The notes beneath the pieces are model-generated. The model was not told where the DNA came from and made no database searches. It saw only the letters and a program-made list of their open reading frames with translations. Below are positions 14,685 to 25,661 of a stretch of DNA of 64,000 nt, piece after piece (the stretch's first letter is position 1; the number at the start of each line of letters is the position of its first letter). The position numbers were made by a program, and so were the translations under genes. The stretch comes from Kitasatospora aureofaciens (lineage in GTDB: Bacteria; Actinomycetota; Actinomycetes; Streptomycetales; Streptomycetaceae): assembly GCF_019192735.1 (NCBI RefSeq), contig NZ_JAHTKP010000037.1, positions 1-64,000 on the forward strand, written 5' to 3'.

Positions 14685-14732
14685 AACGCCGAAGGGGCGT
14701 CAGGACAATGGTCCTGACGCCCCTTCGGCGTT
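14685..14732. terminator. bidirectional terminator mshC / parJ
   Basis: A perfect 22-bp stem with the 4-nt loop AATG between the convergent mshC and PAC2 genes; one of the strongest hairpins in the window. Confidence 0.92.
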
Positions 14733-14739
14733 CCCAGTG

Positions 14740-15696
14740 CTACTCCTCCTCGCCGGAGCCCTCCTGGCTCTCCCGGGCGCCGCCCGGCGCCTCCGGCTCG
14801 GCGGGCCGCTCCGCCGTGGCGTGCCCGGCCACCGGCTTCTCACCGGTCGGCCCGACGTTCTCCCGGCGGCGCAGATAGCGCTCGAACTCGCGGGCGATCG
14901 CGTCGCCGGAGGCTTCCGGCAGCTCCGCGGTGTCCTGCGCCTCCTCCAGCTGCTGGACGTACTCGGCCACCTCGCTGTCCTCGGCGGCCAGCTGATCCAC
15001 GCCCAGCTGCCAGGCCCGGGCGTCCTCGCCGAGCTCGCCCGGCGGGATCCGCAGGTCCAGCAGGTCCTCCAGCTTGTTGATCAGCGCCAGCGTCGCCTTG
15101 GGGTTCGGCGGTTGCGCGACGTAGTGCGGCACCGCCGCCCAGAGCGTCACGGCCGGCACCCCGGCGTGCGTGCAGGCCTCCTGGAGCACCCCGACGATCC
15201 CGGTCGGGCCCTCGTACCGGCTCTCCTCCAGGTCCAGCCGGCGGGCCAGCTCGGGGTCGGAGGTGACCCCGCTGACCGGTACCGGGCGGCTGTGCGGGGT
15301 GTCGCCGAGCAGCGCGCCCAGGATCACCACCAGCTCGACGCCCAGCTCGTGCGCGAAGCCGAGCAGCTCGTTGCAGAACGAGCGCCAGCGCATGCTCGGC
15401 TCGATTCCGCGGACCAGGACGACGTCCCGGGTCGTGGGCTCGGTCACCCGGATCACCGAGAGTCTGGTGGTCGGCCAGGTGATCCGGCGGATCCCGCCGT
15501 CCAGCCAGACGGTGGGACGGTTGACCTGGAAGTCGTAGTAGTCCTCCGCGTCCAGGGCGGCGAACACCTTGCCGCCCCAGGTCTCGTCCAGATGCGCCAG
15601 AGCCGCGGAGGCGGCGTCGCCCGCGTCGTTCCAGCCTTCGAAGGCGCAGACCATCACCGGGTCGATCAACTCGGGGACATCTTCCAGCTCGATCAC
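14740..15696 (-). CDS. parJ: PAC2 family protein, ParJ-like
   Basis: A 318-residue cytoplasmic protein of the PAC2 (proteasome assembly chaperone 2) family: FEGWNDAGDAAS near the start, WPTTRLSVI, IEPSMRWRSFCNELL, LGALLGDTPHSRPVPVSG, and PHYVAQPPNPKATLALINKLEDLL. The end is disordered and acidic. The position between mshC and metH matches Rv2125 in M. tuberculosis and, by my recollection, ParJ (SCO1662) of Streptomyces, which binds ParA and promotes disassembly of its polymers. The symbol rests on this synteny. The GTG at 15696 (VIELEDVPEL) has GGAGG upstream; the ATG at 15729 (MGDERFGG) is the alternative. Confidence 0.8.
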   Translation of the reverse strand: MIELEDVPELIDPVMVCAFEGWNDAGDAASAALAHLDETWGGKVFAALDAEDYYDFQVNRPTVWLDGGIRRITWPTTRLSVIRVTEPTTRDVVLVRGIEPSMRWRSFCNELLGFAHELGVELVVILGALLGDTPHSRPVPVSGVTSDPELARRLDLEESRYEGPTGIVGVLQEACTHAGVPAVTLWAAVPHYVAQPPNPKATLALINKLEDLLDLRIPPGELGEDARAWQLGVDQLAAEDSEVAEYVQQLEEAQDTAELPEASGDAIAREFERYLRRRENVGPTGEKPVAGHATAERPAEPEAPGGARESQEGSGEEE

Positions 15697-15865
15697 CCGG
15701 CGTCTCCCTCCGAACCTCTCGTCGCCCATGGAACCGCTCGCCCCATGGTCCCTACCTGCCCAGCCTACGGGCTTTGAAGCGCGCCACGGCCGGGGCACCG
15801 GGACAGTCTGGGGGAGCGGGCCGCCATGATCCAGCGGTTATCGGGAGAGCGGGGCTGCGGCGGGG

Positions 15866-16663
15866 CTACATCAGTGAGGCGACGGCCGGGAGGTAGCCGC
15901 GGGCCTGGCCGTCGGCGGTGGGGTGGAAGGACTCCCAGAGGCGGGCGAGCACGATGCCGTTGATCCACTCCTCGCCGCCGCCGGCGCACGCGCCGTGTCC
16001 GTCGAAGGCCGTCCGGACGTCGGCGAACGCGAAGCCGTGGGCCGTGGACTGGCGTCGGATCAGCTCGTCCAGCCGGTCGGCGAGCGCGTTGAACCGCTGC
16101 CGGCGCGCGTCGGTGGCGAGCAGGCAGACGGTGCCGGTCTGGAGCAGCCGGGGGTAGCCGGTGACGACCACCCTGGCGGCCGGGGCGGCGGTGCGGACGG
16201 CGTCGTAGAGGGCGGAGAGCCGGCCGGGCATCTCCTCGTCGATGCGGTGCTCGGTGGCGTCGAGGGTGCGGTTGCAGCGGGCGTCCGTGGTGAGCGGCTG
16301 GAGGCAGTCGGTGGCCGCCGCGGTGAAGCCCAGGTCGTTGCCGCCGACGGTGACGGTGACCACGGTGGTGTCCGCGCCGACCTTCGGCAGCTGCTCGCGC
16401 CGGACGTCCTCGGTGGTGGCGCCGAGGCACGCGACGTCGGTGAGCGCGGCGCCGTGCGCGGCGGCCCACAGCGCGGGGTAGCCGCGGCTGCTGCGGCGGC
16501 AGTCGCCGCTCGCCGGGTCGTAGGAGCCGGCCGCGACCCCGGCGGCGTAGGAGTCGCCGAGCGCAGCGTAGCGGGGTGTGGGGGCGGCCGAGGCGGGGGC
16601 GGCCAGGGCGGCGCAGAGCAGGGGGACGGCGGCCAGGGCGGCGAGCAGGCGGGGGCGCGGCAC
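15866..16663 (-). CDS. secreted SGNH/GDSL-type esterase/lipase
   Basis: A 265-residue exported hydrolase. The signal peptide occupies about residues 1-26 (ending PASAAP). The GDSYAAG block carries the nucleophile Ser38, VTVGGNDLGF is block III, and FHPTADGQ near the C-terminus holds the catalytic Asp/His. Six cysteines suggest three disulfides, as in the S. coelicolor/S. rimosus extracellular lipases. It would hydrolyse ester bonds of lipids or acylated glycans outside the cell. The GTG at 16663 is chosen because GGAG lies 7 bp upstream and the signal peptide begins there; an upstream in-frame ATG would add an odd Arg/Pro-rich leader. Confidence 0.9.
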   Translation of the reverse strand: MPRPRLLAALAAVPLLCAALAAPASAAPTPRYAALGDSYAAGVAAGSYDPASGDCRRSSRGYPALWAAAHGAALTDVACLGATTEDVRREQLPKVGADTTVVTVTVGGNDLGFTAAATDCLQPLTTDARCNRTLDATEHRIDEEMPGRLSALYDAVRTAAPAARVVVTGYPRLLQTGTVCLLATDARRQRFNALADRLDELIRRQSTAHGFAFADVRTAFDGHGACAGGGEEWINGIVLARLWESFHPTADGQARGYLPAVASLM

Positions 16664-16821
16664 GGTGGTTCTCCGGGGTCCGGCGGCCGGGCGCGGTCCG
16701 CCTCGGCCCATCGGGCACGGATCGTAGCCGATCGGACACGGACGGTCGTGGCGCGCTCGGCGGGCGAGGCGGCGCGATGATGGACAACGGGGCCGGACGG
16801 CGGGCGTGAGGAGCCGGACCG

Positions 16822-17334
16822 ATGAACCGATGGCTGTGGATCGGCGCGGGCGCTGCGGCGGTGGCCGCGGCCGCGATGGCGGCGGCGGACCGGGCGGGCC
16901 GCCGGCTGCCGGTGGAGCACGTGAGCGAGGGCGGCCTGGAGCTCGACCAGCCGCCGGGCGCGGTCTGGGAGGTGCTGACCGACATCGACCTCTACCCGGC
17001 CTGGCGCCCGGGCCTCACGCACGTCGAACGGCTGCCCGCCGCGGCCGGCGGCCGGCCGCGCTGGCGCGAGTACGACCGGCACGGGCACACCACGTACGAG
17101 GTGGTCGCGAGCGAGGCGCCGAACCGCCTGGTGACCGGCATCGCCGACCCGGACCTGCCGTACGGCGGCACCTGGACGTACGTCCTGACGCCGGCGGGGG
17201 AGGGCTGCACGCTGACCGTCACCGAGCGCGGCGAGGTCCGCAAGCCGCTCTACCGGGCCGTCTCGCACTACGTGACCGGCGAGGGCACGGCCATCCACCG
17301 CTACCTCGGCGCCCTCGCCCACCGGATGGCGTGA
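16822..17334 (+). CDS. SRPBCC family protein, membrane-anchored
   Basis: A 170-residue protein with an N-terminal hydrophobic Ala-rich segment (about 5-22) followed by a START-like SRPBCC fold: PPGAVWEVLTDIDLYPAWRP, then a YEVVASEAPNRLVTGIADP strand region, GGTWTYVLTPAGEGCTLTVTERG and the long C-terminal helix. Such proteins bind hydrophobic ligands in a deep cavity; no catalytic residue is predictable. GAGGAG precedes the ATG. The stop codon is immediately adjacent to the stop of the convergent downstream gene (no base between), so the two transcripts must overlap. Confidence 0.85.
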   Translation: MNRWLWIGAGAAAVAAAAMAAADRAGRRLPVEHVSEGGLELDQPPGAVWEVLTDIDLYPAWRPGLTHVERLPAAAGGRPRWREYDRHGHTTYEVVASEAPNRLVTGIADPDLPYGGTWTYVLTPAGEGCTLTVTERGEVRKPLYRAVSHYVTGEGTAIHRYLGALAHRMA

Positions 17335-18435
17335 TCAGCCGACCCACCCTCGGCGGTACGCCGCCCAGTGCTCGGGCGTGGCCGCGAAGTCGACGTACAG
17401 GGCGACGCCGAAGTTCGGCCGCCGCAGGTCCCGGCGGCCGAGGCCGAGCCGGACGCCACGGACGGCGGCGGTCACCGTCTCGGCGCTGCCCCGGTGGGCC
17501 CAGGTGTCGTCCCAGTAGAACGGCAGGCCCATCAGCAGGTCGACGTCCTTCGGCGTGGCCTCCAGCGCCAGCTCGGTCTGCTGGGCGACGTAGCCGCCGT
17601 ACAGCGGCTCGGTCTGCATGCTGGTGTCGTAGGACATCACCGCGATCTGGTCGACCCGGCGGGCCGTCTCGGCGAAGTACGCCTGGTCCCACCACTTGCC
17701 GTGCCCGGTGAGCGCGATCCCGGCGCTGTGCAGACCGGGCAGCGGGTCGATCTGGGGGGCGGCCACCGAGAGCTTCGCGCCGTGCTCGGCGGTGACCGCG
17801 CGGACCTGGTCGAGCAGGGCGAGCCAGCCGTGCGAGCCGGGGCGGATCGGCTCCATGTCGAAGTGCACGCCGTCGAAGCCGAGGTCCAGCACCTGTCGGG
17901 CGGAGGCGGCGACCCGGTCCCGGGTGGGCGCGTCCTCCAGGTCCAGGCCGTCCTTCGCGGGCTTGACCTCGTTGCCGAGCCAGCTCTGCAGCCGGATCTG
18001 CGGCAGCTCCCGGTGCAGCGTGTCGGTGAACCAGCGCGCGCGGGGGTGGACGGACGGCTGCAGCGAGCCGTCGTGCTCCAGCGGGCCGGTGTGCACGTAG
18101 AGGTCGCGGATGCCGGTGCCGGCCAGCTGCTGGGCCAGCGCGGCGACGTCGGCGTCGGTCTTGCGCCCGTCCACCCAGGCGTGGCCGAGCCAGATGGCGT
18201 CCCGGCCGCGGGTGCGGGCCTCGGCGGAGACATCCCCGGTGTACTCCAGACGGAGCGCGACGAAGGCGGCTCCGATCGCCGCCACCGGGACGGCGGCCGC
18301 CAACGCCAGGGCGACCAGGGCCCGGACCCACCGCGGCCAGCCCCGCCAGCGGGCCCGGAAGGCCCCCCAGAAAGTTCGCAGCGGGGCCGCCAGGGCCCTG
18401 CCGACACGTCCCGCGGACGTCCGTATCCATGCCAC
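17335..18435 (-). CDS. membrane-anchored GH18-like (TIM-barrel) protein
   Basis: A 366-residue protein with a basic cytoplasmic start, one membrane segment (about 38-62) and an extracellular domain resembling glycoside hydrolase family 18 barrels. FDGVHFDMEPI (D193, E195) matches the DxxDxDxE strand-4 signature with a change at the last Asp spacing. IAVMSYDTSM matches the strand-6 MxYD, and a Trp/Tyr-rich PFYWDDTWAH segment follows. It could hydrolyse or merely bind a polysaccharide; I am unsure it is active. The GTG start has a G-rich ribosome binding site. It is divergent from metH and convergent, without any gap, with the SRPBCC gene. Confidence 0.75.
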   Translation of the reverse strand: MAWIRTSAGRVGRALAAPLRTFWGAFRARWRGWPRWVRALVALALAAAVPVAAIGAAFVALRLEYTGDVSAEARTRGRDAIWLGHAWVDGRKTDADVAALAQQLAGTGIRDLYVHTGPLEHDGSLQPSVHPRARWFTDTLHRELPQIRLQSWLGNEVKPAKDGLDLEDAPTRDRVAASARQVLDLGFDGVHFDMEPIRPGSHGWLALLDQVRAVTAEHGAKLSVAAPQIDPLPGLHSAGIALTGHGKWWDQAYFAETARRVDQIAVMSYDTSMQTEPLYGGYVAQQTELALEATPKDVDLLMGLPFYWDDTWAHRGSAETVTAAVRGVRLGLGRRDLRRPNFGVALYVDFAATPEHWAAYRRGWVG

Positions 18436-18517
18436 GCGCTTGTTCCCCCCTGCGATCGGGCGCTCAGGATACGAAACGGTCACCCGGGCCGGGCCGCGGG
18501 GCGGATACCCTGGCCAC

Positions 18518-18562
18518 GTGCGTCCCGAGCAAGCGGGATCGCAAAGCCGACAGCCGTCGCAC
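18518..18562 (+). ncRNA. candidate structured leader RNA of metH
   Basis: Just upstream of metH the sequence can form an outer stem GUGCG/CGCAC (18518-18522 with 18558-18562) enclosing a perfect 5-bp hairpin UCCCG/CGGGA with loop AGCAAG and a 19-nt single-stranded A/C/G-rich arm. The Shine-Dalgarno begins 1-2 nt after the outer stem. A TACCCT hexamer around 18506-18511 could be the -10, placing the transcript start at the 5' stem. The size and place suit a small metabolite-sensing or thermosensing leader, but it matches no riboswitch consensus I know (not cobalamin, SAM-I/IV or SAH). Confidence 0.35.
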
Positions 18563-18576
18563 CAGGGAGAAGCCCC

Positions 18577-22086
<3,510 letters not shown>

Positions 22087-22225
22087 CCCGTACGTCCCTT
22101 TGCGTTCGCTCTTTTCCGGCGAACCGGGCGTATCCTTGATGATCCTGAACGGGCCGGTCCGCTCACCAGCGGGCCGGCCTGTGCCATCCCCGGGCCCACC
22201 TCCGGGCAACGGAAGGACTCCCGCC

Positions 22226-22930
22226 ATGACCACCACCTCCACCGCCACCCGCGTCCTCGACCACGGGGACGACCGCGGCCTGCAGGCGGTGCTGCTGGAC
22301 ATGGACGGGACCCTGGTGGACACCGAGGACTTCTGGTGGCAGGCCGAGGCGTCGCTCTTCGCCGAGCTCGGCTACGCGCTGAACGAGGAGGACCGCGCCC
22401 AGGTGGTCGGCGGACCGATGACCCGGGTGATCGACTACCTGATCGGCACGACCGGGGTGGACCTCTCGCCGGCCGACCTGACCGTGCTCATCAACCAGCG
22501 CTTCGTCGACCTGCTGGGCGGCGGCGTGCCGCTCATGCCGGGCGCCGAACGGCTGCTCAACACCCTTGCCGCGCACGGAATCCCGGCCGCCCTGGTGTCC
22601 GCCTCGCACCGGCACGTGATCGACATCGTGCTGCGCTCGCTGGGCGCCGAGCACTTCGCCTTCACGATCGCCGGGGACGAGGTGCCGCGCACCAAGCCGT
22701 ACCCGGACCCGTACCTGGAGGCGGCCCGCCGGCTGGGCGCCGACCCGGCCCGCTGCGTGGTGGTCGAGGACGCGCCGACCGGGGTGCGGGCGGCGGAGGC
22801 GGCGGGCTGCCCGGTGATCGCGGTGCCGTCGGTCGCGGCGATCGAGCCGGCGCCCGGGCGGCTGGTGCTGCCCTCGCTGGAGCAGGTGGATCTTGAACTG
22901 CTCCGCTCGCTGGTCGCCTCGCGCGTGTGA
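22226..22930 (+). CDS. HAD superfamily hydrolase (beta-phosphoglucomutase-like)
   Basis: A 234-residue phosphatase/phosphomutase of HAD subfamily IA. Motif I LLDMDGTLVDTE carries the nucleophile Asp25 and acid/base Asp27. Motif II is LVSAS, motif III the Lys in RTKPYPDPYLEAARRLG, and motif IV CVVVEDAPTGVRAAEAAG. A four-helix cap lies between motifs I and II. It would dephosphorylate a small sugar phosphate or similar; the specificity is not predictable. GGAAGGA precedes the ATG. It lies 139 bp downstream of metH with a GC hairpin between, so it may have its own promoter. Confidence 0.92.
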   Translation: MTTTSTATRVLDHGDDRGLQAVLLDMDGTLVDTEDFWWQAEASLFAELGYALNEEDRAQVVGGPMTRVIDYLIGTTGVDLSPADLTVLINQRFVDLLGGGVPLMPGAERLLNTLAAHGIPAALVSASHRHVIDIVLRSLGAEHFAFTIAGDEVPRTKPYPDPYLEAARRLGADPARCVVVEDAPTGVRAAEAAGCPVIAVPSVAAIEPAPGRLVLPSLEQVDLELLRSLVASRV

Positions 22931-23280
22931 TTGTCGTCTCATTGCCCGGACGCTCTACCCGCCGGTAAGGGGCCCCGAAGGGCCATTCGCGGCACTCGTC
23001 CGGGGAGAAATCGGGCATTGACTGACAACTCGTCGAGCAGGCCTGCGATTCCCGGGATCCCCGTGTCCCAAACGTCATCTGCACAGGTATCGGTCGTGCG
23101 TGTTCGATATGGCAGGCTACTCCAGTTCGTTCCCACCTCGCAGCCCTGCCACCGCTGCTGACGGGCAACCCCGTCCGGCCCGCGATGGCGCGGCGCCAGG
23201 CCCGCGCACGCCTTCCGCACCCCGGGAGTGCCCCGACGCGGGCCGCCGGCCCCGGCACCGCACCCAGAAGGACGCGCCCC
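22931..23280. other. intergenic region upstream of lipoprotein gene
   Basis: 350 bp with no coding feature. A short GGGGCCCCGAAGGGCC hairpin (about 22969-22985) may end the HAD transcript. The less GC-rich stretch 23060-23130, with a TTCGATATGGCAGGCTACT segment, probably holds the promoter of the solute-binding protein gene. Confidence 0.4.
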
Positions 23281-24885
23281 GTGAAGACTTCAGCTGAACG
23301 CCTGGCAGCACTCGGCTGCGCCGGCCTGGTCGCCGCGACGGTGGCCGGCTGCGGATCGGTCACCAACGCCGTCAAGGGCGACCCCAGCAAGTCGATCACC
23401 ATGGGGACCACCGCGGTCACCAGCGGGCTGGACCCGGCCGCGGCCTACGACACCGGCGCCTGGCTGCTGCTGCGCAACACCTTCCAGTCGCTGCTCACCT
23501 TCCCCGCCGCCTCCAGCGCGCCCGCCCCGGACGCCGCGCAGTCCTGCGAGTTCACCGGCGGCGAGGCCACCCAGTACCACTGCACGATGCGTCCCGGCCT
23601 GAAGTTCTCCAACGGCCACCCGCTGACCGCGGCCGACGTCGTGTTCTCGATCCAGCGCACCAAGAAGATCAACGACCCGAGCGGCCCGGCCGGCCTGCTG
23701 TCCTCGATCAAGACGGTCGAGGCCAAGGGCGACAACGAGGTGATCTTCCACCTCGGCGCGGCCGACGCCACGCTGCCGGCCAAGCTGGCCGGCCCGGCCG
23801 GCGCCATCGTCGACCACCAGGTGTTCCCGGCCGACAAGCTGCTGCCCAACGACCAGCTGGTCGGCTCCGGACCGTACCGCGTCGACTCGATCGAGACGAT
23901 GGCCGGCGGCAAGTCCCTGGGCAAGGTCGTGATGTCGCCCAACGACAAGTACTCCGGCGACGCCAAGCTGCAGAACACCAAGTTCACGGTGAAGTACTAC
24001 GACAAGCCCGCCGACCTGAAGGCCGCGCTCGACAAGGGCGACGTCGACCTCACCGACAACAGCCTGGACCCGAACACCGCCTCGCAGATGCGCTCCGACC
24101 AGCAGAGCGGCAAGAGCGACGTCCAGGTCGTCGAGGGCGAGAGCAACAGCACCCGCCTGCTGGTGTTCAACACCAAGGACGCGACCGTCGGCAACACCGC
24201 CGTCCGCCGGGCCGCGGCCCAGCTGATGGACCGCAAGGCGCTCGCCCGTGACGTCTTCGCCCGCACCGTCCAGCCGCTGTACTCGCTGGTCCCGGCCGGC
24301 ATCGTCGGCCACGGCAGCGCCTACTTCGACCAGTTCGGCGACCAGGACGTCACCAAGGCCAAGAAGATCCTCTCCGACGCCAAGGTCCAGATGCCGGTCC
24401 CGCTCACCCTCACCTGGAGCCGCTCGCGCGCCGGGAGCGCCGAGGTCGACACGCTGAAGAAGCAGCTGGAGACCGGCGGCCTGTTCCAGGTGACGGTCCA
24501 GCAGGAGCCCGACAGCGACGCCTACCGGAAGGGCCGGAACGAGGGCAAGTACCAGGCCTTCATCATCGGTTGGTCCGGCGACTACCCCGACGCCGACAAC
24601 TACATCACCCCGCTCGTCGTCGACGGCGGCCTCTACCACCACGGCTGGGACGACCCCCGGATCAGCCAGAAGCTGGTGCCGGACGGTCTCAAGCAGGCCG
24701 ACCGCGGCGCCGCGGCGACCGGGTACACCCAGATCCAGCAGATCGTCGCCGAGAACGTGCCGCTCATCCCGCTGTTCGAGAACAAGGCCTTCTACGCGGC
24801 GCGTTCGTACGTCACCGGCGTCGAGTCCACCGTCGACTCCACCGGCGACTTCCGGTTCTGGGAGATCGGCCGGACCAACAAGTAG
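23281..24885 (+). CDS. ABC transporter substrate-binding lipoprotein (peptide/nickel family 5)
   Basis: A 534-residue extracytoplasmic solute-binding protein of family SBP_bac_5. It has an N-terminal lipoprotein signal with lipobox VAGC at about residues 21-24, and the family segments SGLDPAAAYDTGAWLLLRNTFQSL, RPGLKFSNGHPLTAADVVFSIQR, SGPYRV and a C-terminal IIGWSGDYPDADNY region. It would deliver peptides or similar solutes to a permease, but no permease or ATPase genes lie nearby, so it is an orphan component. The GTG start follows AGAAGGA. It is separated from the convergent regulator by a strong hairpin. Confidence 0.92.
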   Translation: MKTSAERLAALGCAGLVAATVAGCGSVTNAVKGDPSKSITMGTTAVTSGLDPAAAYDTGAWLLLRNTFQSLLTFPAASSAPAPDAAQSCEFTGGEATQYHCTMRPGLKFSNGHPLTAADVVFSIQRTKKINDPSGPAGLLSSIKTVEAKGDNEVIFHLGAADATLPAKLAGPAGAIVDHQVFPADKLLPNDQLVGSGPYRVDSIETMAGGKSLGKVVMSPNDKYSGDAKLQNTKFTVKYYDKPADLKAALDKGDVDLTDNSLDPNTASQMRSDQQSGKSDVQVVEGESNSTRLLVFNTKDATVGNTAVRRAAAQLMDRKALARDVFARTVQPLYSLVPAGIVGHGSAYFDQFGDQDVTKAKKILSDAKVQMPVPLTLTWSRSRAGSAEVDTLKKQLETGGLFQVTVQQEPDSDAYRKGRNEGKYQAFIIGWSGDYPDADNYITPLVVDGGLYHHGWDDPRISQKLVPDGLKQADRGAAATGYTQIQQIVAENVPLIPLFENKAFYAARSYVTGVESTVDSTGDFRFWEIGRTNK

Positions 24886-24910
24886 GACCGGGCGACCGGA
24901 CACCCTCAGC

Positions 24911-24966
24911 ACGGTGGCCCGCCCGCTTCCCCCCTGGGTGCAAAGGGGGAGCGGGCGGGCCACCGT
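24911..24966. terminator. bidirectional terminator
   Basis: A long GC-rich stem (ACGGTGGCCCGCCCGCT and complement, extended by C/G runs) between the convergent lipoprotein and response-regulator genes. Confidence 0.88.
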
Positions 24967-24989
24967 CATATCGGGGGACTGCCTGGGGG

Positions 24990-25661
24990 CTACAGCGTGC
25001 CGGGGCGCACCAGGCCGCTCTCGTACGCGTACACCGCAGCCTGCACGCGGTCGCGCAGCTGAAGCTTCGTCAGGACGTGGCCCACGTGCGTCTTCACGGT
25101 GGTCTCGCTGACGAACAGCTCGGCCGCGATCTCCGCGTTCGACAGCCCCCGCGCCACCAGCTTCAGCACCTCCAGCTCGCGCTCGGTCAGCGCGTTCAGC
25201 GCCTGCGGCGGCGCATCCTCGCCCGAGGGCAGCTTGGTGGCGTACATGTCCAGCAGCCGCCGGGTGATGCTCGGCGCGAGCATCGCCGCGCCGTCCGCGA
25301 CCACCCGGATCGCCTGCACCAGCTCCTCGGCCGGCACGTCCTTCAGCAGGAAGCCGCTGGCGCCCGCGCGCAGCGCCTCCACCACGTACTCGTCCAGGTC
25401 GAAGGTGGTCAGCACCAGCACCTTGGCCGGGCCGTCCCGCCCCGGGCCGGCGATCCGGCGGGTCGCCTCGACGCCGTCCATCCTGGGCATCCGGATGTCC
25501 ATCAGCACCACGTCGGGCTGCAGCGCCCGGACCTGGTCCAGCGCCTGCTGACCGTCGCCGGCCTCACCGACCACCACCAGGTCGGACTCGGCCTCCAGGA
25601 TCATCCGAAAACCGGTGCGCAGCAGCGGCTGGTCGTCGACCAGCAGCACTCGGATCGTCAC
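24990..25661 (-). CDS. NarL/FixJ family response regulator
   Basis: A 223-residue two-component regulator. The receiver domain (about 1-120) has acidic pair D9-D10, phosphorylation site D55 in LMDIRMP, Thr in VLTTF and Lys in FLLKD. The LuxR-type helix-turn-helix (about 155-215) has LTERELEVLKLVARGLSNAEIA. No histidine kinase gene is adjacent, so it is an orphan here. The GTG start overlaps the stop of the nuclease gene by 4 bp (GTGA) with AAGGAG upstream, so the two are translationally coupled. The target genes are unknown. Confidence 0.93.
   Translation of the reverse strand: MTIRVLLVDDQPLLRTGFRMILEAESDLVVVGEAGDGQQALDQVRALQPDVVLMDIRMPRMDGVEATRRIAGPGRDGPAKVLVLTTFDLDEYVVEALRAGASGFLLKDVPAEELVQAIRVVADGAAMLAPSITRRLLDMYATKLPSGEDAPPQALNALTERELEVLKLVARGLSNAEIAAELFVSETTVKTHVGHVLTKLQLRDRVQAAVYAYESGLVRPGTL

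Noticed and set aside
18481..18576. Cobalamin (B12) or SAM riboswitch upstream of metH
   Set aside because: The leader between a plausible transcription start and the ATG is only about 60 nt, and no B12-box or SAM-I/SAM-IV core could be found; kept only as an unclassified candidate.
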